Positions 42,437-51,309 of a stretch of 64,000 nt of DNA are shown here, piece by piece (the stretch's first letter is position 1; each line of letters begins with the position of its first letter). The translations under genes and the position numbers were made by a program. Source of the stretch: Marinirhabdus sp963793275 (GTDB lineage Bacteria > Bacteroidota > Bacteroidia > Flavobacteriales > Flavobacteriaceae). The stretch is taken from contig CAWBZL010000003.1 in NCBI GenBank assembly GCA_963793275.1, positions 806,001 through 870,000 of the forward strand, given 5' to 3'. Under the pieces are notes generated by a model that saw only the letters and a program-made list of their open reading frames with translations, ran no database searches and was not told where the DNA came from.

Positions 42437-42592
42437 ATGAAAGAAATCATCATAGGTATCGTTGTTGCAATTATTTTCTTCATCATATTGTTCTACGTCT
42501 TAAAATTCGTATTGATAACATCCCTCATTATTTCGGCATTGGTAATCATAGTTCCGATCTTGTATTTGGTATTTAAAGCCAAAAGCGATTAA
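42437..42592 (+). CDS. 51-residue two-helix membrane protein
   Basis: A short frame with ATG: M-K-E-I-I-I-G-I-V-V-A-I-I-F-F, two closely spaced membrane helices (about 4-22 and 26-46), and a charged tail F-K-A-K-S-D. It is almost purely hydrophobic between short polar ends, as in many small stress or phage-shock-like membrane peptides. The surroundings hold no other frame, and the coding statistics (third-position T/A, no rare breaks) look genuine. No family assigned. Confidence 0.5.
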   Translation: MKEIIIGIVVAIIFFIILFYVLKFVLITSLIISALVIIVPILYLVFKAKSD

Positions 42593-42922
42593 ATAATACT
42601 GCCATCCTATATCTTTACCAAATTCTCCACTTGTATTTAAGGAACATTTTTTAATTAAAAAACAGTTCGCCTTATTTAGGTATTTTTTTGTTTTGGATAT
42701 TTTAAAATATCCAAAACGAAAAATAAGAAGCGCAACAGGTTATATAATTAGTCATTTTAAATAAATCTGTATTCAGAAAAAAAATAGAATCACCTAGTAC
42801 ACTGAGATTAAAATTAAAAATCCCGCAGTTTCAATGAAACGCGGGATTTTAATTTTGTCTCGTATTGAGGTTTCTGAGGATTTTGAGTTCTAAGAAGCAA
42901 ATAGTATCGAAGTCCTATCGTC
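42593..42922. other. 330-bp gene-free region before lpdA 3' end
   Basis: AT-rich, without a useful frame on either strand. It contains the lpdA terminator (42812-42856) and the short palindrome ATATTTTAAAATAT at 42699-42712. Nothing else was recognised. Confidence 0.5.
42812..42856 (-). terminator. Terminator of lpdA
   Basis: AAATTAAAAATCCCGC pairs with GCGGGATTTTAATTT, enclosing a second small stem GTTTC-AAT-GAAAC. On the minus strand it is followed by T-rich sequence. It lies 66 bp after the lpdA stop. Confidence 0.75.
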
Positions 42923-44298
42923 TTATAAATGAATTACTTCTCCATAAGCATCTGCCACAGCTTCCATTACCGCTTCACTCATGGTTGGATGCGGGTGTAC
43001 TGTTTTTAAGACTTCGTGTCCTGTGGTTTCCAGTTTTCTACCCAGAACGGCTTCTGCGATCATATCTGTTACCCCGGCACCAATCATATGGCAACCTAGC
43101 CATTCGCCATATTTAGCATCAAAAATTACTTTTACAAATCCGTCTTTGGTTCCTGCTGCGCTTGCTTTTCCGCTAGCAGAAAAAGGAAACTTACCAATTT
43201 TTAGCTCGTATCCCGCTTCTTTTGCTTGCTTTTCCGTCATGCCAACGCTGGCAATTTCCGGGGTTGCGTAGGTACATCCCGGGATGTTTCCGTAGTCCAT
43301 CGCTTCCACGTGCATACCTGCAATTTTTTCAACACACGTAATTCCTTCGGCAGAGGCTACGTGGGCCAGGGCAGGACCAGGTGTAATATCGCCAATGGCA
43401 TAATACCCTGGAATATTGGTTTGGTACCAATCGTTCACCATTACTTTTCCTTTATCTGTTACAATTCCAACATCTTCCAAGCCAATACCTTCAATATTTG
43501 TTGCAATTCCTACGGCAGAAAGCACAATATCTGCCTCTATAATTTCTTCACCTTTTTTAGTTTTAACCGTCGCTTTAACGGTCTTTCCGGAAGTGTCAAC
43601 TTTTTCAACCGAAGAATTAGTCATTACTTTAATACCTGCCTTTTTAAAAGAACGCTCAAACTGCTTGGATACATCGTCATCTTCTAGCGGCACTAAATTT
43701 GGAAGGAATTCAACTATAGTAACATCGGTTCCCATAGCGTTATAAAAATGCGCAAATTCAACTCCAATCGCACCACTACCTACTACGATCATAGATTTTG
43801 GTTGTTTTTCCAACGTCATAGCCTCTCTGTAACCAATTACCTTTTTACCGTCCTGTGGAAGGTTAGGCAATTCTCTGGAACGTGCTCCTGTGGCTACAAT
43901 AATATGGTCTGCACTATATTCTTTACCGTCAACGTCTACTTTTTTGCCAGGTTTTAATTTTCCGAAGCCTTCAATAACGTCGATCTTGTTCTTTTTCATC
44001 AAAAACTGAACACCTTTACTCATACCATCGGCAACATTTCGACTACGCTCAACTACTTTGGTAAAGTCCTTATCTGCACCTTTTACGATAAGTCCATAAT
44101 CTTCGGCGTGATTCAAATAATCGAAAACCTGTGCACTTTTTAATAGTGCTTTGGTTGGGATACATCCCCAGTTAAGGCATACTCCACCTAAGCTTTCCTT
44201 TTCAATAATAGCCGTTTTAAATCCTAATTGTGATGCACGAATAGCAGTTACATAGCCTCCGGGCCACTACCAAGAACAATAATATCGTATGTATTCAT
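42923..44298 (-). pseudogene. lpdA: Dihydrolipoyl dehydrogenase (E3), frameshifted at codon ~14
   Basis: The main frame (44116-42923) covers 397 residues with NAD-binding G-S-G-A-I-G-V-E-F, the FAD site I-G-D-I-T-P-G-P-A-L-A-H and the dimer-interface H-x-H-P-T-M-S-E. The true start is the ATG at 44298 (M-N-T-Y-D-I-I-V-L-G-S-G-P). After that a stop appears because one G is missing from the G-run at 44259-44261. Restoring it gives G-P-G-G-Y-V-T-A and then the redox site G-G-V-C-L-N-W-G-C-I-P-T-K, so the gene is otherwise complete at about 458 residues. It is the E3 of pyruvate and oxoglutarate dehydrogenases. A sequencing error is likely for such an important enzyme, unless a second copy exists elsewhere. 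Confidence 0.88.
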
Positions 44299-44327
44299 AA
44301 AGCTTTTTTCTAGTTAATGTAAGAGCC

Positions 44328-44335
44328 CAAATTTA
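44328..44335 (-). promoter_or_regulatory. -7 element of lpdA
   Basis: CAAATTTA on the plus strand is TAAATTTG on the minus strand, an exact TAnnTTTG match, 30 bases upstream of the ATG at 44298. Confidence 0.45.
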
Positions 44336-44463
44336 CGAAATGCTACCTTAAAAATCCCAAATTCCAAAAAACAAATATCAAAAATAGAAGAAAGGACAAA
44401 AATCATTTCCTTTTATCGCTGAAAGGGAAAAGATAAAAAGTCTAATTTTTTGCTGTATAAAAA

Positions 44464-44497
44464 AATCCCAAACTCCGGTATGTTGGAATTTGGGATC
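44464..44497. terminator. Terminator of the msrB pair
   Basis: ATCCCAAA (44465-44472) pairs with TTTGGGAT (44489-44496); internal TCC/GGA extends the stem. On the minus strand a T-rich run follows. It lies about 70 bp beyond the msrB stop at 44564. Confidence 0.6.
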
Positions 44498-44563
44498 TGC
44501 CCGCCACGAATTTATCTAAATAGGAGGCAGGTGGGTTTTATATTTTTTTTGATTTAAAAGATG

Positions 44564-44959
44564 CTATTCTTTCTCCAGATCTACCGAAAGTGAATTCACA
44601 CAATAGCGTTGTCCTGTTTTCGTGGGCCCGTCATTAAATACGTGACCCAAATGACTTCCGCAGGTAGCACAAAGAATTTCTGTGCGCATCATTCCAAGAG
44701 TTTTATCCTGCACATATTCCACCGCACCATCTATACTTTCGTCAAAACTTGGCCAGCCACAACCACTGTCAAATTTTGTATTACTTTCAAAAAGTGGTGT
44801 ATTACAGGCACCACAGGTGTAGGTGCCTTTTTCTGTCGTAAGATTGTATTTTCCAGTAAAAGGTCTTTCGGTTCCTTTTTCTCTCAGAATCCTGTAACGT
44901 TCAGGGCCTAATTCTTTTAGCCACTCGTCTTCAGTTTTTGTGATGGGATAGTTACTCAA
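44564..44959 (-). CDS. msrB: Peptide-methionine (R)-S-oxide reductase, cytoplasmic
   Basis: 131 residues, one MsrB domain without a signal peptide. Zinc-binding pairs C-G-A-C and C-A-T-C are present; the substrate loop is S-G-C-G-W-P-S-F-D, and the catalytic Cys is in R-Y-C-V-N-S. It reduces methionine-R-sulfoxide in proteins. The TTG start overlaps the previous msrB by 8 bp (TTGAGTAA), so the two are translationally coupled. Compared with its neighbour, the active-site and zinc residues are the same but the surrounding sequence differs, so this is an old duplication specialised by location. Confidence 0.93.
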   Translation of the reverse strand: MSNYPITKTEDEWLKELGPERYRILREKGTERPFTGKYNLTTEKGTYTCGACNTPLFESNTKFDSGCGWPSFDESIDGAVEYVQDKTLGMMRTEILCATCGSHLGHVFNDGPTKTGQRYCVNSLSVDLEKE

Positions 44960-45458
44960 TGGTAGGAAGTTTTTCGCCTTTCGGAATAAAATCTAATGCA
45001 GCGCCGTTTATACAATGTCTTTTACCAGTAGTTTCACGAGGCCCGTCATTAAAAACGTGTCCCAAGTGACCTCCGCAGGTTGCACAATGTTCTTCATCGC
45101 GGGAATAACCTAGCTTATTATCGGTTCCAAAGGCTACATTACCTTCAATGGGTCTGTCAAAACTTGGCCAGCCTGTGCCGCTATCAAATTTATGTTCACT
45201 TTCAAAGAGGGGCGTATTACACGCTGCACAAATAAAGGTTCCTTCACTATATTCTTTATCTAATGGTGAAGAGCCTGCACGTTCTGTCCCTGCTTCCCTA
45301 AGCACATAGTATTCCATTTCGGTAAGTTGTGCTTTCCATTCAGCTTCGGTTTTTTCAACCGTGAAGTTTTCGGTTTTGGAATCTTTTTTTTCTTCTTGTG
45401 CCGGGCTTTTACAACTAAATAATGCAAAAGCGGCTAGTAATAAGGTTATTCTTTTCAT
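44952..45458 (-). CDS. msrB: Peptide-methionine (R)-S-oxide reductase, lipoprotein form
   Basis: 168 residues. The lipoprotein signal ends A-L-F-S-C-K-S (Cys16), followed by a Lys/Glu-rich linker of about 25 residues and an MsrB domain: zinc C-A-A-C and C-A-T-C, S-G-T-G-W-P-S-F-D, and catalytic Cys in R-H-C-I-N-G-A-A. It is expected to repair oxidised methionines in periplasmic or outer-membrane proteins. It is the first gene of the msrB pair. The reductant that recycles it outside the cytoplasm is not encoded nearby. Confidence 0.93.
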   Translation of the reverse strand: MKRITLLLAAFALFSCKSPAQEEKKDSKTENFTVEKTEAEWKAQLTEMEYYVLREAGTERAGSSPLDKEYSEGTFICAACNTPLFESEHKFDSGTGWPSFDRPIEGNVAFGTDNKLGYSRDEEHCATCGGHLGHVFNDGPRETTGKRHCINGAALDFIPKGEKLPTIE

Positions 45459-45487
45459 TTTAATTGCCCGTAGAGACGGGTAGCTTT

Positions 45488-46033
45488 TTAATTTCCTATG
45501 GTTGTTATTTCAGAAGGATCCAGTTGTAAATTTTCCAGTAGTTGCTCCATAGATAATCCATCCTGAGCAAATTCTGAAGGAACAACTGCAACCCTGAAAA
45601 TTTGGTCGTTTGTAAACTCAAAACCTAACGTTGAGACATCAAAATTTCCATCAATTAAAAACTGCACATCAAAAAAAGTATGGTTAAAGTTATACTGAAA
45701 AACATCCCCGGTGTTATCAGGAAAAAATTTACTGTACGGAAGTTGGGTCCAGACATCGGCTGGCGGATTTACACTGTTATCCTGTCCGGTTAATTTGTAT
45801 ACTAATATTGCATCACTTTCAAACACCTCGACGTTACCTGGAAATGATATAATAGGGGAGAGCAGTACATTATTTGCTGGATCGTAGGACGATAGGTTCG
45901 TATTTATTTCAAAAACCTGTCCTAGTATATTAATTCCAGGATCGCCTTGAGGTCCAGGAGGTCCAGCATCGCCTTCACAGGCTGTAAAAAACATGGACAC
46001 GGAAACGGTAAGGAGTAAGAGTACTTTTTTCAT
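45488..46033 (-). CDS. Lipoprotein with short collagen-like segment
   Basis: 181 residues from the ATG at 46033. This start is preferred over 46081 because M-K-K-V-L-L-L-L begins the lipoprotein signal ending F-F-T-A-C-E. Directly after the Cys comes G-D-A-G-P-P-G-P-Q-G-D-P-G, a short Gly-X-Y tract typical of a flavobacterial lipoprotein group. The rest is a beta-rich domain (V-F-E-I-N-T-N-L, V-F-E-S-D-A-I-L-V-Y-K-L, F-D-V-Q-F-L-I-D-G) seen in that group without known function. It stands alone 29 bp upstream of the msrB pair on the same strand, and may be co-transcribed. Confidence 0.75.
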   Translation of the reverse strand: MKKVLLLLTVSVSMFFTACEGDAGPPGPQGDPGINILGQVFEINTNLSSYDPANNVLLSPIISFPGNVEVFESDAILVYKLTGQDNSVNPPADVWTQLPYSKFFPDNTGDVFQYNFNHTFFDVQFLIDGNFDVSTLGFEFTNDQIFRVAVVPSEFAQDGLSMEQLLENLQLDPSEITTIGN

Positions 46034-46246
46034 AAGATGTAATTTTCTGTTAGTTGAAGATGTTTGCTCAAAATAAGGCATCCTCTAATAATTTTATTAA
46101 GGTGTAGAGCAAATGTATTGGTATATTTTAAAAACAATGAAACAAAAGTCGTTCCATTTTATTGATAACGACAGGATATATAACTTTTTTTTAAGAGCTA
46201 CGTTTTCTTATAAATAGTATCTTTAGCCACATTAAAACACTAGAAC

Positions 46247-47065
46247 ATGAAATTCAAAACTATTTTTTCTATCACAGTCGTTACTGTTTTTGCAGTAGCC
46301 TGTGCTACCAATCCTTTTACGGGTAAAAGTACATTAGCGCTAGTTCCTAATTCACAGATTTTTCCTATGGCTTTCCAGCAGTACGATCAATTTTTGCAGG
46401 AAAATAAGGTTGTTACGGGTACTTCAGACGCCAGAATGATCACGAATGTTGGACAAAAGATTGCGGCAGCCTCAGAACGTTACCTGAACGCAAATGGATA
46501 TGCCGGATATTTAGAAGGGTATAACTGGGAGTATAATTTGGTACAAGACCCCGCAGTAAACGCGTGGTGTATGCCTGGCGGTAAAATAGTTTTTTACACG
46601 GGAATATTACCTATAACGCAAGGCGAAACAGGAGTAGCTGCTGTTATGGGACACGAAGTAGCGCATGCACTAGCAAATCACGGACAGCAGCGTATGAGTG
46701 CTGGTCAACTTAATCAATTGGCAGCAGTTGGCGTTAGTGTGGCTTCGGCTAGTTCAGAAAATGCAGCAATTTATAATCAAGCATATGGTCTGGCATCCAA
46801 TGTGGGGGTTATGCTTCCGTTTAGTAGAAGTCATGAAACTGAAGCCGATAAAATTGGGTTAACATTGATGGCAATTGCAGGATATGATCCAATTGAAGCG
46901 GCAAATTTGTGGAGAAGAATGCAGGCAAATGCTGGTGGAAATGCACCGCCGGAATTTTTAAGCACACACCCTTCCAGTACTACCCGTATAAACAATATTA
47001 CAGCCTGGGCAACCGATGCAAAGGCAGAAGCACGAAAGTTTGGGGTAACTTCATTTAAAAAATAA
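46247..47065 (+). CDS. M48 family zinc metalloprotease lipoprotein (LoiP/YggG-like)
   Basis: 272 residues. The lipoprotein signal ends A-V-A-C-A-T-N-P. The protease has the zinc motif H-E-V-A-H (in G-H-E-V-A-H-A-L-A-N-H) and the third ligand in S-R-S-H-E-T-E-A-D-K-I-G-L. Family members such as LoiP and BepA degrade or assist damaged outer-membrane proteins in the periplasm. TATCTTTA at 46218-46225 is a candidate -7 element 21 bases before the start. A hairpin terminator follows the gene. No TPR domain, so it is the short LoiP type. Confidence 0.92.
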   Translation: MKFKTIFSITVVTVFAVACATNPFTGKSTLALVPNSQIFPMAFQQYDQFLQENKVVTGTSDARMITNVGQKIAAASERYLNANGYAGYLEGYNWEYNLVQDPAVNAWCMPGGKIVFYTGILPITQGETGVAAVMGHEVAHALANHGQQRMSAGQLNQLAAVGVSVASASSENAAIYNQAYGLASNVGVMLPFSRSHETEADKIGLTLMAIAGYDPIEAANLWRRMQANAGGNAPPEFLSTHPSSTTRINNITAWATDAKAEARKFGVTSFKK

Positions 47066-47095
47066 GCACGGGTAACCGTATTTTTAGTAATTTGG

Positions 47096-47127
47096 AAGCT
47101 GTCAATTTAAAATTGGCAGCTTTTTTA
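47096..47127 (+). terminator. Terminator after the M48 protease gene
   Basis: AAGCTGTCAATTT (47096-47108) pairs with AAATTGGCAGCTT (47109-47121, one G-T pair), followed by a run of T. The stem starts 30 bp after the stop codon and ends 15 bp before the next ATG. Confidence 0.7.
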
Positions 47128-47141
47128 TTTAAAACTATCTG

Positions 47142-48458
47142 ATGAAAGACAACCTACCCAAAGGGAGTAAAAAATTATTAAACGCCTGGGCTTTTTACGA
47201 TTGGGCGAACTCTGTGTATAGCCTTGTCATTGCATCGGCCGTGTTTCCTATATTTTATGGGGCGCTAACCATAGTGAAAGATGCAGATGGAAAGATTTTA
47301 GACGATACAGTTAGTTTTTTAGGAGTAAATTTTAATAACGACACTTTAATAAGTTACGTCACTGCAGCCGCATTTTTAGTGGTTTCATTTTTAAGCCCAT
47401 TATTGAGTGGTGTTGCAGATTATGTAGGTAACAAAAAAGTTTTTATGAAGTTCTTCTGTTACTTAGGAGCTTTTAGCTGTATTGGGCTGTATTGGTTTTC
47501 TATGGAACATTTGTGGTTTGGCCTGCTTTGTTATTTTTTCGCATTAATAGGTTTTTGGGCTAGTTTGGTTTTTTATAATTCCTATTTGCCAGATATTGCT
47601 TTTCCCGATCAACAGGATACAATAAGTGCAAAGGGATATTCGCTGGGATATATTGGCAGTGTAATTTTACTTTTATTGTGTTTGGCAATGATCTTAATGC
47701 ATGAAACTTTTGGTTTTGAAGATGCCGGCACTCCTACGAGATTGTCATTTATTTTAACCGGTGTTTGGTGGATTGGATTTAGTCAATACACATATTACTA
47801 CCTTCCGAAAGGGAATAAAAAGGAAAAATTTACCAAAGATGTTCTATTTAACGGGTTTAAGGAACTAAAACTAATATGGAATAAAACCAAGGACAACCTA
47901 CCACTAAAAAGATATCTTGCAGCATTTTTTGTCTACAGTATGGCGGTACAAACTATTATGCTTATTGCAACATACTTTGGTATTGAGGAATTGGAATGGG
48001 GAACTACCGATCCAACTACGGGGCTTATTGTGAGTATTTTACTTATTCAATTAGTAGCAGTATTGGGAGCCTATTTAACATCTAAAGCTTCTGAAAAATT
48101 CGGAAATATTAATACGTTGATTACGTTAAATTTTATTTGGATTATTATTTGTGTGTATGCTTTTACAATTACATCACCAAATCAATTTTATGTTACAGCG
48201 GGATTTGTAGGGTTGGTTATGGGAGGAATACAATCACTTTCCAGATCGACCTATTCAAAATTAATTCCGGAAGGTGCAATAGACACTGCCTCTTATTTCA
48301 GCTTCTACGATGTATCAGAAAAAATTGGGATTGTTATTGGGATGCTATGCTACGGAATAGTCACTCAAATTTCAGATAGTATCAAGCCAGCTATTCTATT
48401 TTTTGTTATCTTTTTTGCAATTGGAGCAATTTTACTATTCCGAGTGCCAAGAAAATAG
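47142..48458 (+). CDS. MFS transporter of the Atg22/UMF1 family
   Basis: 438 residues, twelve predicted membrane helices. Family features: N-A-W-A-F-Y-D-W-A-N-S-V-Y-S-L near residue 15 (the Atg22 signature), G-V-A-D-Y-V-G-N-K-K in the loop after helix 2 (the MFS A-like motif), F-Y-N-S-Y-L-P-D-I-A, and G-G-I-Q-S-L-S-R-S-T-Y-S-K-L-I-P. Yeast Atg22 is a vacuolar amino-acid exporter; bacterial members are inner-membrane proteins of unknown substrate. Begins 15 bp after the M48 terminator hairpin. No promoter clearly seen. Confidence 0.9.
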   Translation: MKDNLPKGSKKLLNAWAFYDWANSVYSLVIASAVFPIFYGALTIVKDADGKILDDTVSFLGVNFNNDTLISYVTAAAFLVVSFLSPLLSGVADYVGNKKVFMKFFCYLGAFSCIGLYWFSMEHLWFGLLCYFFALIGFWASLVFYNSYLPDIAFPDQQDTISAKGYSLGYIGSVILLLLCLAMILMHETFGFEDAGTPTRLSFILTGVWWIGFSQYTYYYLPKGNKKEKFTKDVLFNGFKELKLIWNKTKDNLPLKRYLAAFFVYSMAVQTIMLIATYFGIEELEWGTTDPTTGLIVSILLIQLVAVLGAYLTSKASEKFGNINTLITLNFIWIIICVYAFTITSPNQFYVTAGFVGLVMGGIQSLSRSTYSKLIPEGAIDTASYFSFYDVSEKIGIVIGMLCYGIVTQISDSIKPAILFFVIFFAIGAILLFRVPRK

Positions 48459-48479
48459 TCTAGATATACAATTTTTACT

Positions 48480-48487
48480 TATGTTTG
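48480..48487 (+). promoter_or_regulatory. -7 element (TATGTTTG)
   Basis: TATGTTTG fits TAnnTTTG exactly and ends 28 bases before the ATG at 48516. Confidence 0.45.
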
Positions 48488-48515
48488 CGTTTAGTTAGAT
48501 AGCAAAAACTTACTT

Positions 48516-49939
48516 ATGAAGAAATTTCAACATTTAAGCCTTATTTTACTTGCTTTTGTAGCAACAGTTCTTACAAGCTGTGATAGCGAACCTCTGGAAG
48601 GTGAATTCCCTCAGGAAGATCCTGCCGGTGTTGCTGGAGAAGGAGAATTTATTGCAACTATTGATGGTGAATCCTTTGTTGCAGAAAATACACAAGTTGT
48701 ATTTTTTACCGATACCAATATTCTATCCATTACAGGAGCCAGACCCAGTACAGGAGAATTAATCACCATGGCTATTGAAAACCCAATGGTAGATACTTTC
48801 GATCTTACGCAAGCCGTAGGAACCCAGGTTGGAGCTGCTTATATAGATAGTGGAGGTGCATTTCCTAATCCGTATGTCTCTACCGGAGCATTTGGAGGCG
48901 TAGGCACTCTCGACGTAACTGCGTACGATACAGACGCACTAACAGTAAGTGGTACGTTTGCCTTTACTGGTGCTAGAATTCAATTGAACGATACCGGGAT
49001 GCCTGTTTTAGACGATTCTGGAGCTCCAGTGATTGAAACGATAAATATTAACGCTGGTGCTTTTAATACACTTACGTATACAATAGACGACTCTATGGGA
49101 GGCGGAACCGGTGGTGGAGATCCGGACCGGATCCAGATGTGATTTTTGCAAAAGCAGATGGAATAGATTTTGTCCCTTCAGAAGTTGTTGTAACACAATA
49201 TATGGTTGGAATGACACCAATGATTCAGATAGCAGCATCTGACGCCTTTGGAGCCAGCTTACGATTAGACGTTCCTGAAACTTTAGCACTGGGTACCTTC
49301 GACCTTTTTACCGGAATTTCGGACGGAACGAATCTTATTGGCTATTATAATCCTAATACTGGTGGTGAAATACTTTCTTCTAACCCTGGTACTATTACCA
49401 TTACCGAATTTAGCTCCTTCTCGGGAAAACTAGTAGCAAGTTTTGAATTTACTGCTCAGGATCCATTAGGACAAGATCCAACAGTTATTGAAATAACCGA
49501 AGGAAACCTGGATGTTTCTTTCGTACCAACACCAGGAAATATAACTGTAGCATTTGAAGCAGAAGTAGACGGAAACCAATTTACAGCAGATAGTGTGACG
49601 GTATCAAACGATATTTTTAACGGAGTTTCCATTATCACCATAACAGCAACGATAGGTAGTGAGACAATCCAGTTAGACTTCCCTATGATGGCAACTACCG
49701 AAGGTACTTATGGAATGAGCCCGGCACTGGTTACAGGAAATGAAATTGTAGGTACTTATTTACCAACAACCGGAGGTATTGTAACATTCACATCAGATCC
49801 AGGATCACTCACTATAACTACTTTCGACGAAGTTGCTAATGTTATAGAAGGAACCTTTAGCTTTACAGCAAAAGACCCTTCACTTATAGATCCAACGGTA
49901 TATGAAGTAACCAATGGAACGTTCTTAGTTCAGTTATAA
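48516..49939 (+). pseudogene. Lipoprotein with three repeated beta-domains (DUF6252-like), split by a frameshift
   Basis: The first frame (48516-49142) has a lipoprotein signal ending T-S-C-D and one domain (F-I-A-T-I-D-G-E-S-F ... V-S-G-T-F-A-F-T-G). The second (to 49939) has two more (F-A-K-A-D-G-I-D-F ... A-S-F-E-F-T-A, and F-E-A-E-V-D-G-N-Q-F ... E-G-T-F-S-F-T-A). The -D-G-x-x-F / G-T-F-x-F-T-A spacing is shared by all three. Restoring one base near 49128, to read GACCCGGATCC, joins the frames as D-P-D-P-D-P-D-V-I-F. One protein of about 474 residues results. The domains resemble flavobacterial DUF6252 surface proteins; role unknown. Confidence 0.7.
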
Positions 49940-49979
49940 AAGAAACACAGAAAAGGCGCCATAAGCGTTTTAAATACAG

Positions 49980-50015
49980 AAAAGTCGTCTGGCAAATTTG
50001 TCAGACGACTTTTTT
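49980..50015. terminator. Bidirectional terminator between convergent genes
   Basis: AAAAGTCGTCTG pairs perfectly with CAGACGACTTTT around a 10-base loop that is itself partly self-complementary (GCAAATTTGT), with T/A runs at both ends. It separates the triple-domain lipoprotein gene from the convergent four-helix membrane protein gene. Confidence 0.85.
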
Positions 50016-50062
50016 CATGTGTTATACGAAAGACTTGGATGCACTATTAAGAATGCAAGATC

Positions 50063-50494
50063 TTAAGATATCCATCCATTTTTAGCGGCTCCTTTGGAAT
50101 AAAAATAGAGGAAGATGGAGATCGCAATTACTACCAGTGGCATAATGGCCGAAGTTAATCCCAGAATGGTCAATACTTCGGTTCCGAAAAGCCAATAGCC
50201 CTGAGCAACAAGAACGGCAAGTAGCGATATCCCGAAAAGCCCTACCGAAATTTTCTTTTTTAATAGCAGGGTAATACACCCTACTAAACCTGAGAAAACA
50301 GCAATTCCAAATACAACCAGATACCAAATTGGCATTCCTGTGTATAAATCTGCTTCAGCCTTGGGAAGTGCTGCAACTACAGTTTCTAATAATACAGTTG
50401 CTGAAAAAAATTGAAATACGCCCATCAAATTCCAGATGAGAGCGATACTAGCGATGACCCAAAAACTCTTGGGCGGTTTAATGTGTGTAGACAT
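50063..50494 (-). CDS. Four-helix membrane protein, unknown
   Basis: 143 residues. Four membrane helices (about 10-32, 55-77, 82-101, 108-130), short loops, a Lys-rich turn L-L-L-K-K-K-I between helices 2 and 3 and a basic C-terminus. The loop P-K-A-E-A-D-L-Y-T-G-M-P-I-W-Y is characteristic of a flavobacterial family often labelled 'sugar transporter' without evidence. I treat it as of unknown function. Divergent from the DUF2461 gene. Confidence 0.7.
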   Translation of the reverse strand: MSTHIKPPKSFWVIASIALIWNLMGVFQFFSATVLLETVVAALPKAEADLYTGMPIWYLVVFGIAVFSGLVGCITLLLKKKISVGLFGISLLAVLVAQGYWLFGTEVLTILGLTSAIMPLVVIAISIFLYFYSKGAAKNGWIS

Positions 50495-50566
50495 ATTTAT
50501 TTGGTTTAAGGTTATTATCTATAAATATAAGTAAATTTATATCGAACCTAATTTAATGTGTAATCT

Positions 50567-51253
50567 ATGAAGCCTGCTGTACCAAAATCCTCTTTAGCGT
50601 TTTTAAAGAAACTATCTACAAACAACCATAAAGATTGGATGGACGAAAACCGAAAGGACTACCAATCCAGTGAAAAATCTTTAAAACAAGTATATGCAGC
50701 CATTGAAAAAGGACTCAACAAAACAGATGAAATTTCCAAAGTAAAAGTTTTTAGAATAAACCGTGACATACGTTTTAGCAAAGATAAAACGCCATATAAT
50801 GTACACAGAAGCGCTAGTTTTATCAGGGCGGGAGCACAGCGACGGGGTAGCTATTATTTACGTATAGAGCCTGGTAACAGGAGTATGTTGGGAGGCGGCT
50901 TTTTTGGTCCCGAACCGGCAGATTTGCTTAGAATACGGAAAGAATTTGAGATAGATGCTTCAGCGATAAGGGCAATACTGAATGCTCCAAAGTTTAAAAA
51001 AGTTTTCGGGGGTACTTTTAATGCCTGGAACCCTGTTAAGACAGCTCCTAAAGGTTTCAGTAAAGAAGATCCAAATATAGATTTAATAAGACTGAAAAAC
51101 TTTGTTGTAACTCATAATTTTACAGATGCCGAAGTACTGGCGCCCACTTTTGTTGAAGAGGTAATAGCTTATTTTGAAGTACTTAAACCTTTCTTCGATT
51201 ATATGAGCGAGGTATTGACTACCGATTTAAACGGTGTATCCACCATTCAATAA
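50567..51253 (+). CDS. DUF2461 domain-containing protein
   Basis: 228 residues, the full length of the DUF2461/TIGR02453 family. Typical stretches: F-L-K-K-L-S-T-N-N-H-K-D-W-M-D-E-N-R near residue 12, F-R-I-N-R-D-I-R-F-S-K-D-K-T-P-Y-N near 60, and G-G-G-F-F-G-P-E-P-A-D-L-L-R-I-R-K-E. Cytoplasmic, with no known reaction. It is not linked to its neighbours and is followed by an imperfect hairpin shared with the convergent ompA-type gene. Confidence 0.92.
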   Translation: MKPAVPKSSLAFLKKLSTNNHKDWMDENRKDYQSSEKSLKQVYAAIEKGLNKTDEISKVKVFRINRDIRFSKDKTPYNVHRSASFIRAGAQRRGSYYLRIEPGNRSMLGGGFFGPEPADLLRIRKEFEIDASAIRAILNAPKFKKVFGGTFNAWNPVKTAPKGFSKEDPNIDLIRLKNFVVTHNFTDAEVLAPTFVEEVIAYFEVLKPFFDYMSEVLTTDLNGVSTIQ

Positions 51254-51256
51254 AAA

Positions 51257-51288
51257 AAGGCCCTTCAGAAATACTTCCGAAGGACCTT
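51257..51288. terminator. Imperfect hairpin between convergent genes
   Basis: AAGGCCCTTC (51257-51266) can pair with GAAGGACCTT (51279-51288) with one mismatch, preceded by an A run. It lies between the DUF2461 gene and the ompA-type gene, which converge, so it may serve both. Confidence 0.5.
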
Positions 51289-51309
51289 CTAAACAGGTTT
51301 TTAAATAGC

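Noticed and set aside
42865..43957. Plus-strand frames over lpdA
   Set aside because: They overlap a well-conserved minus-strand enzyme gene and have no recognisable domains.
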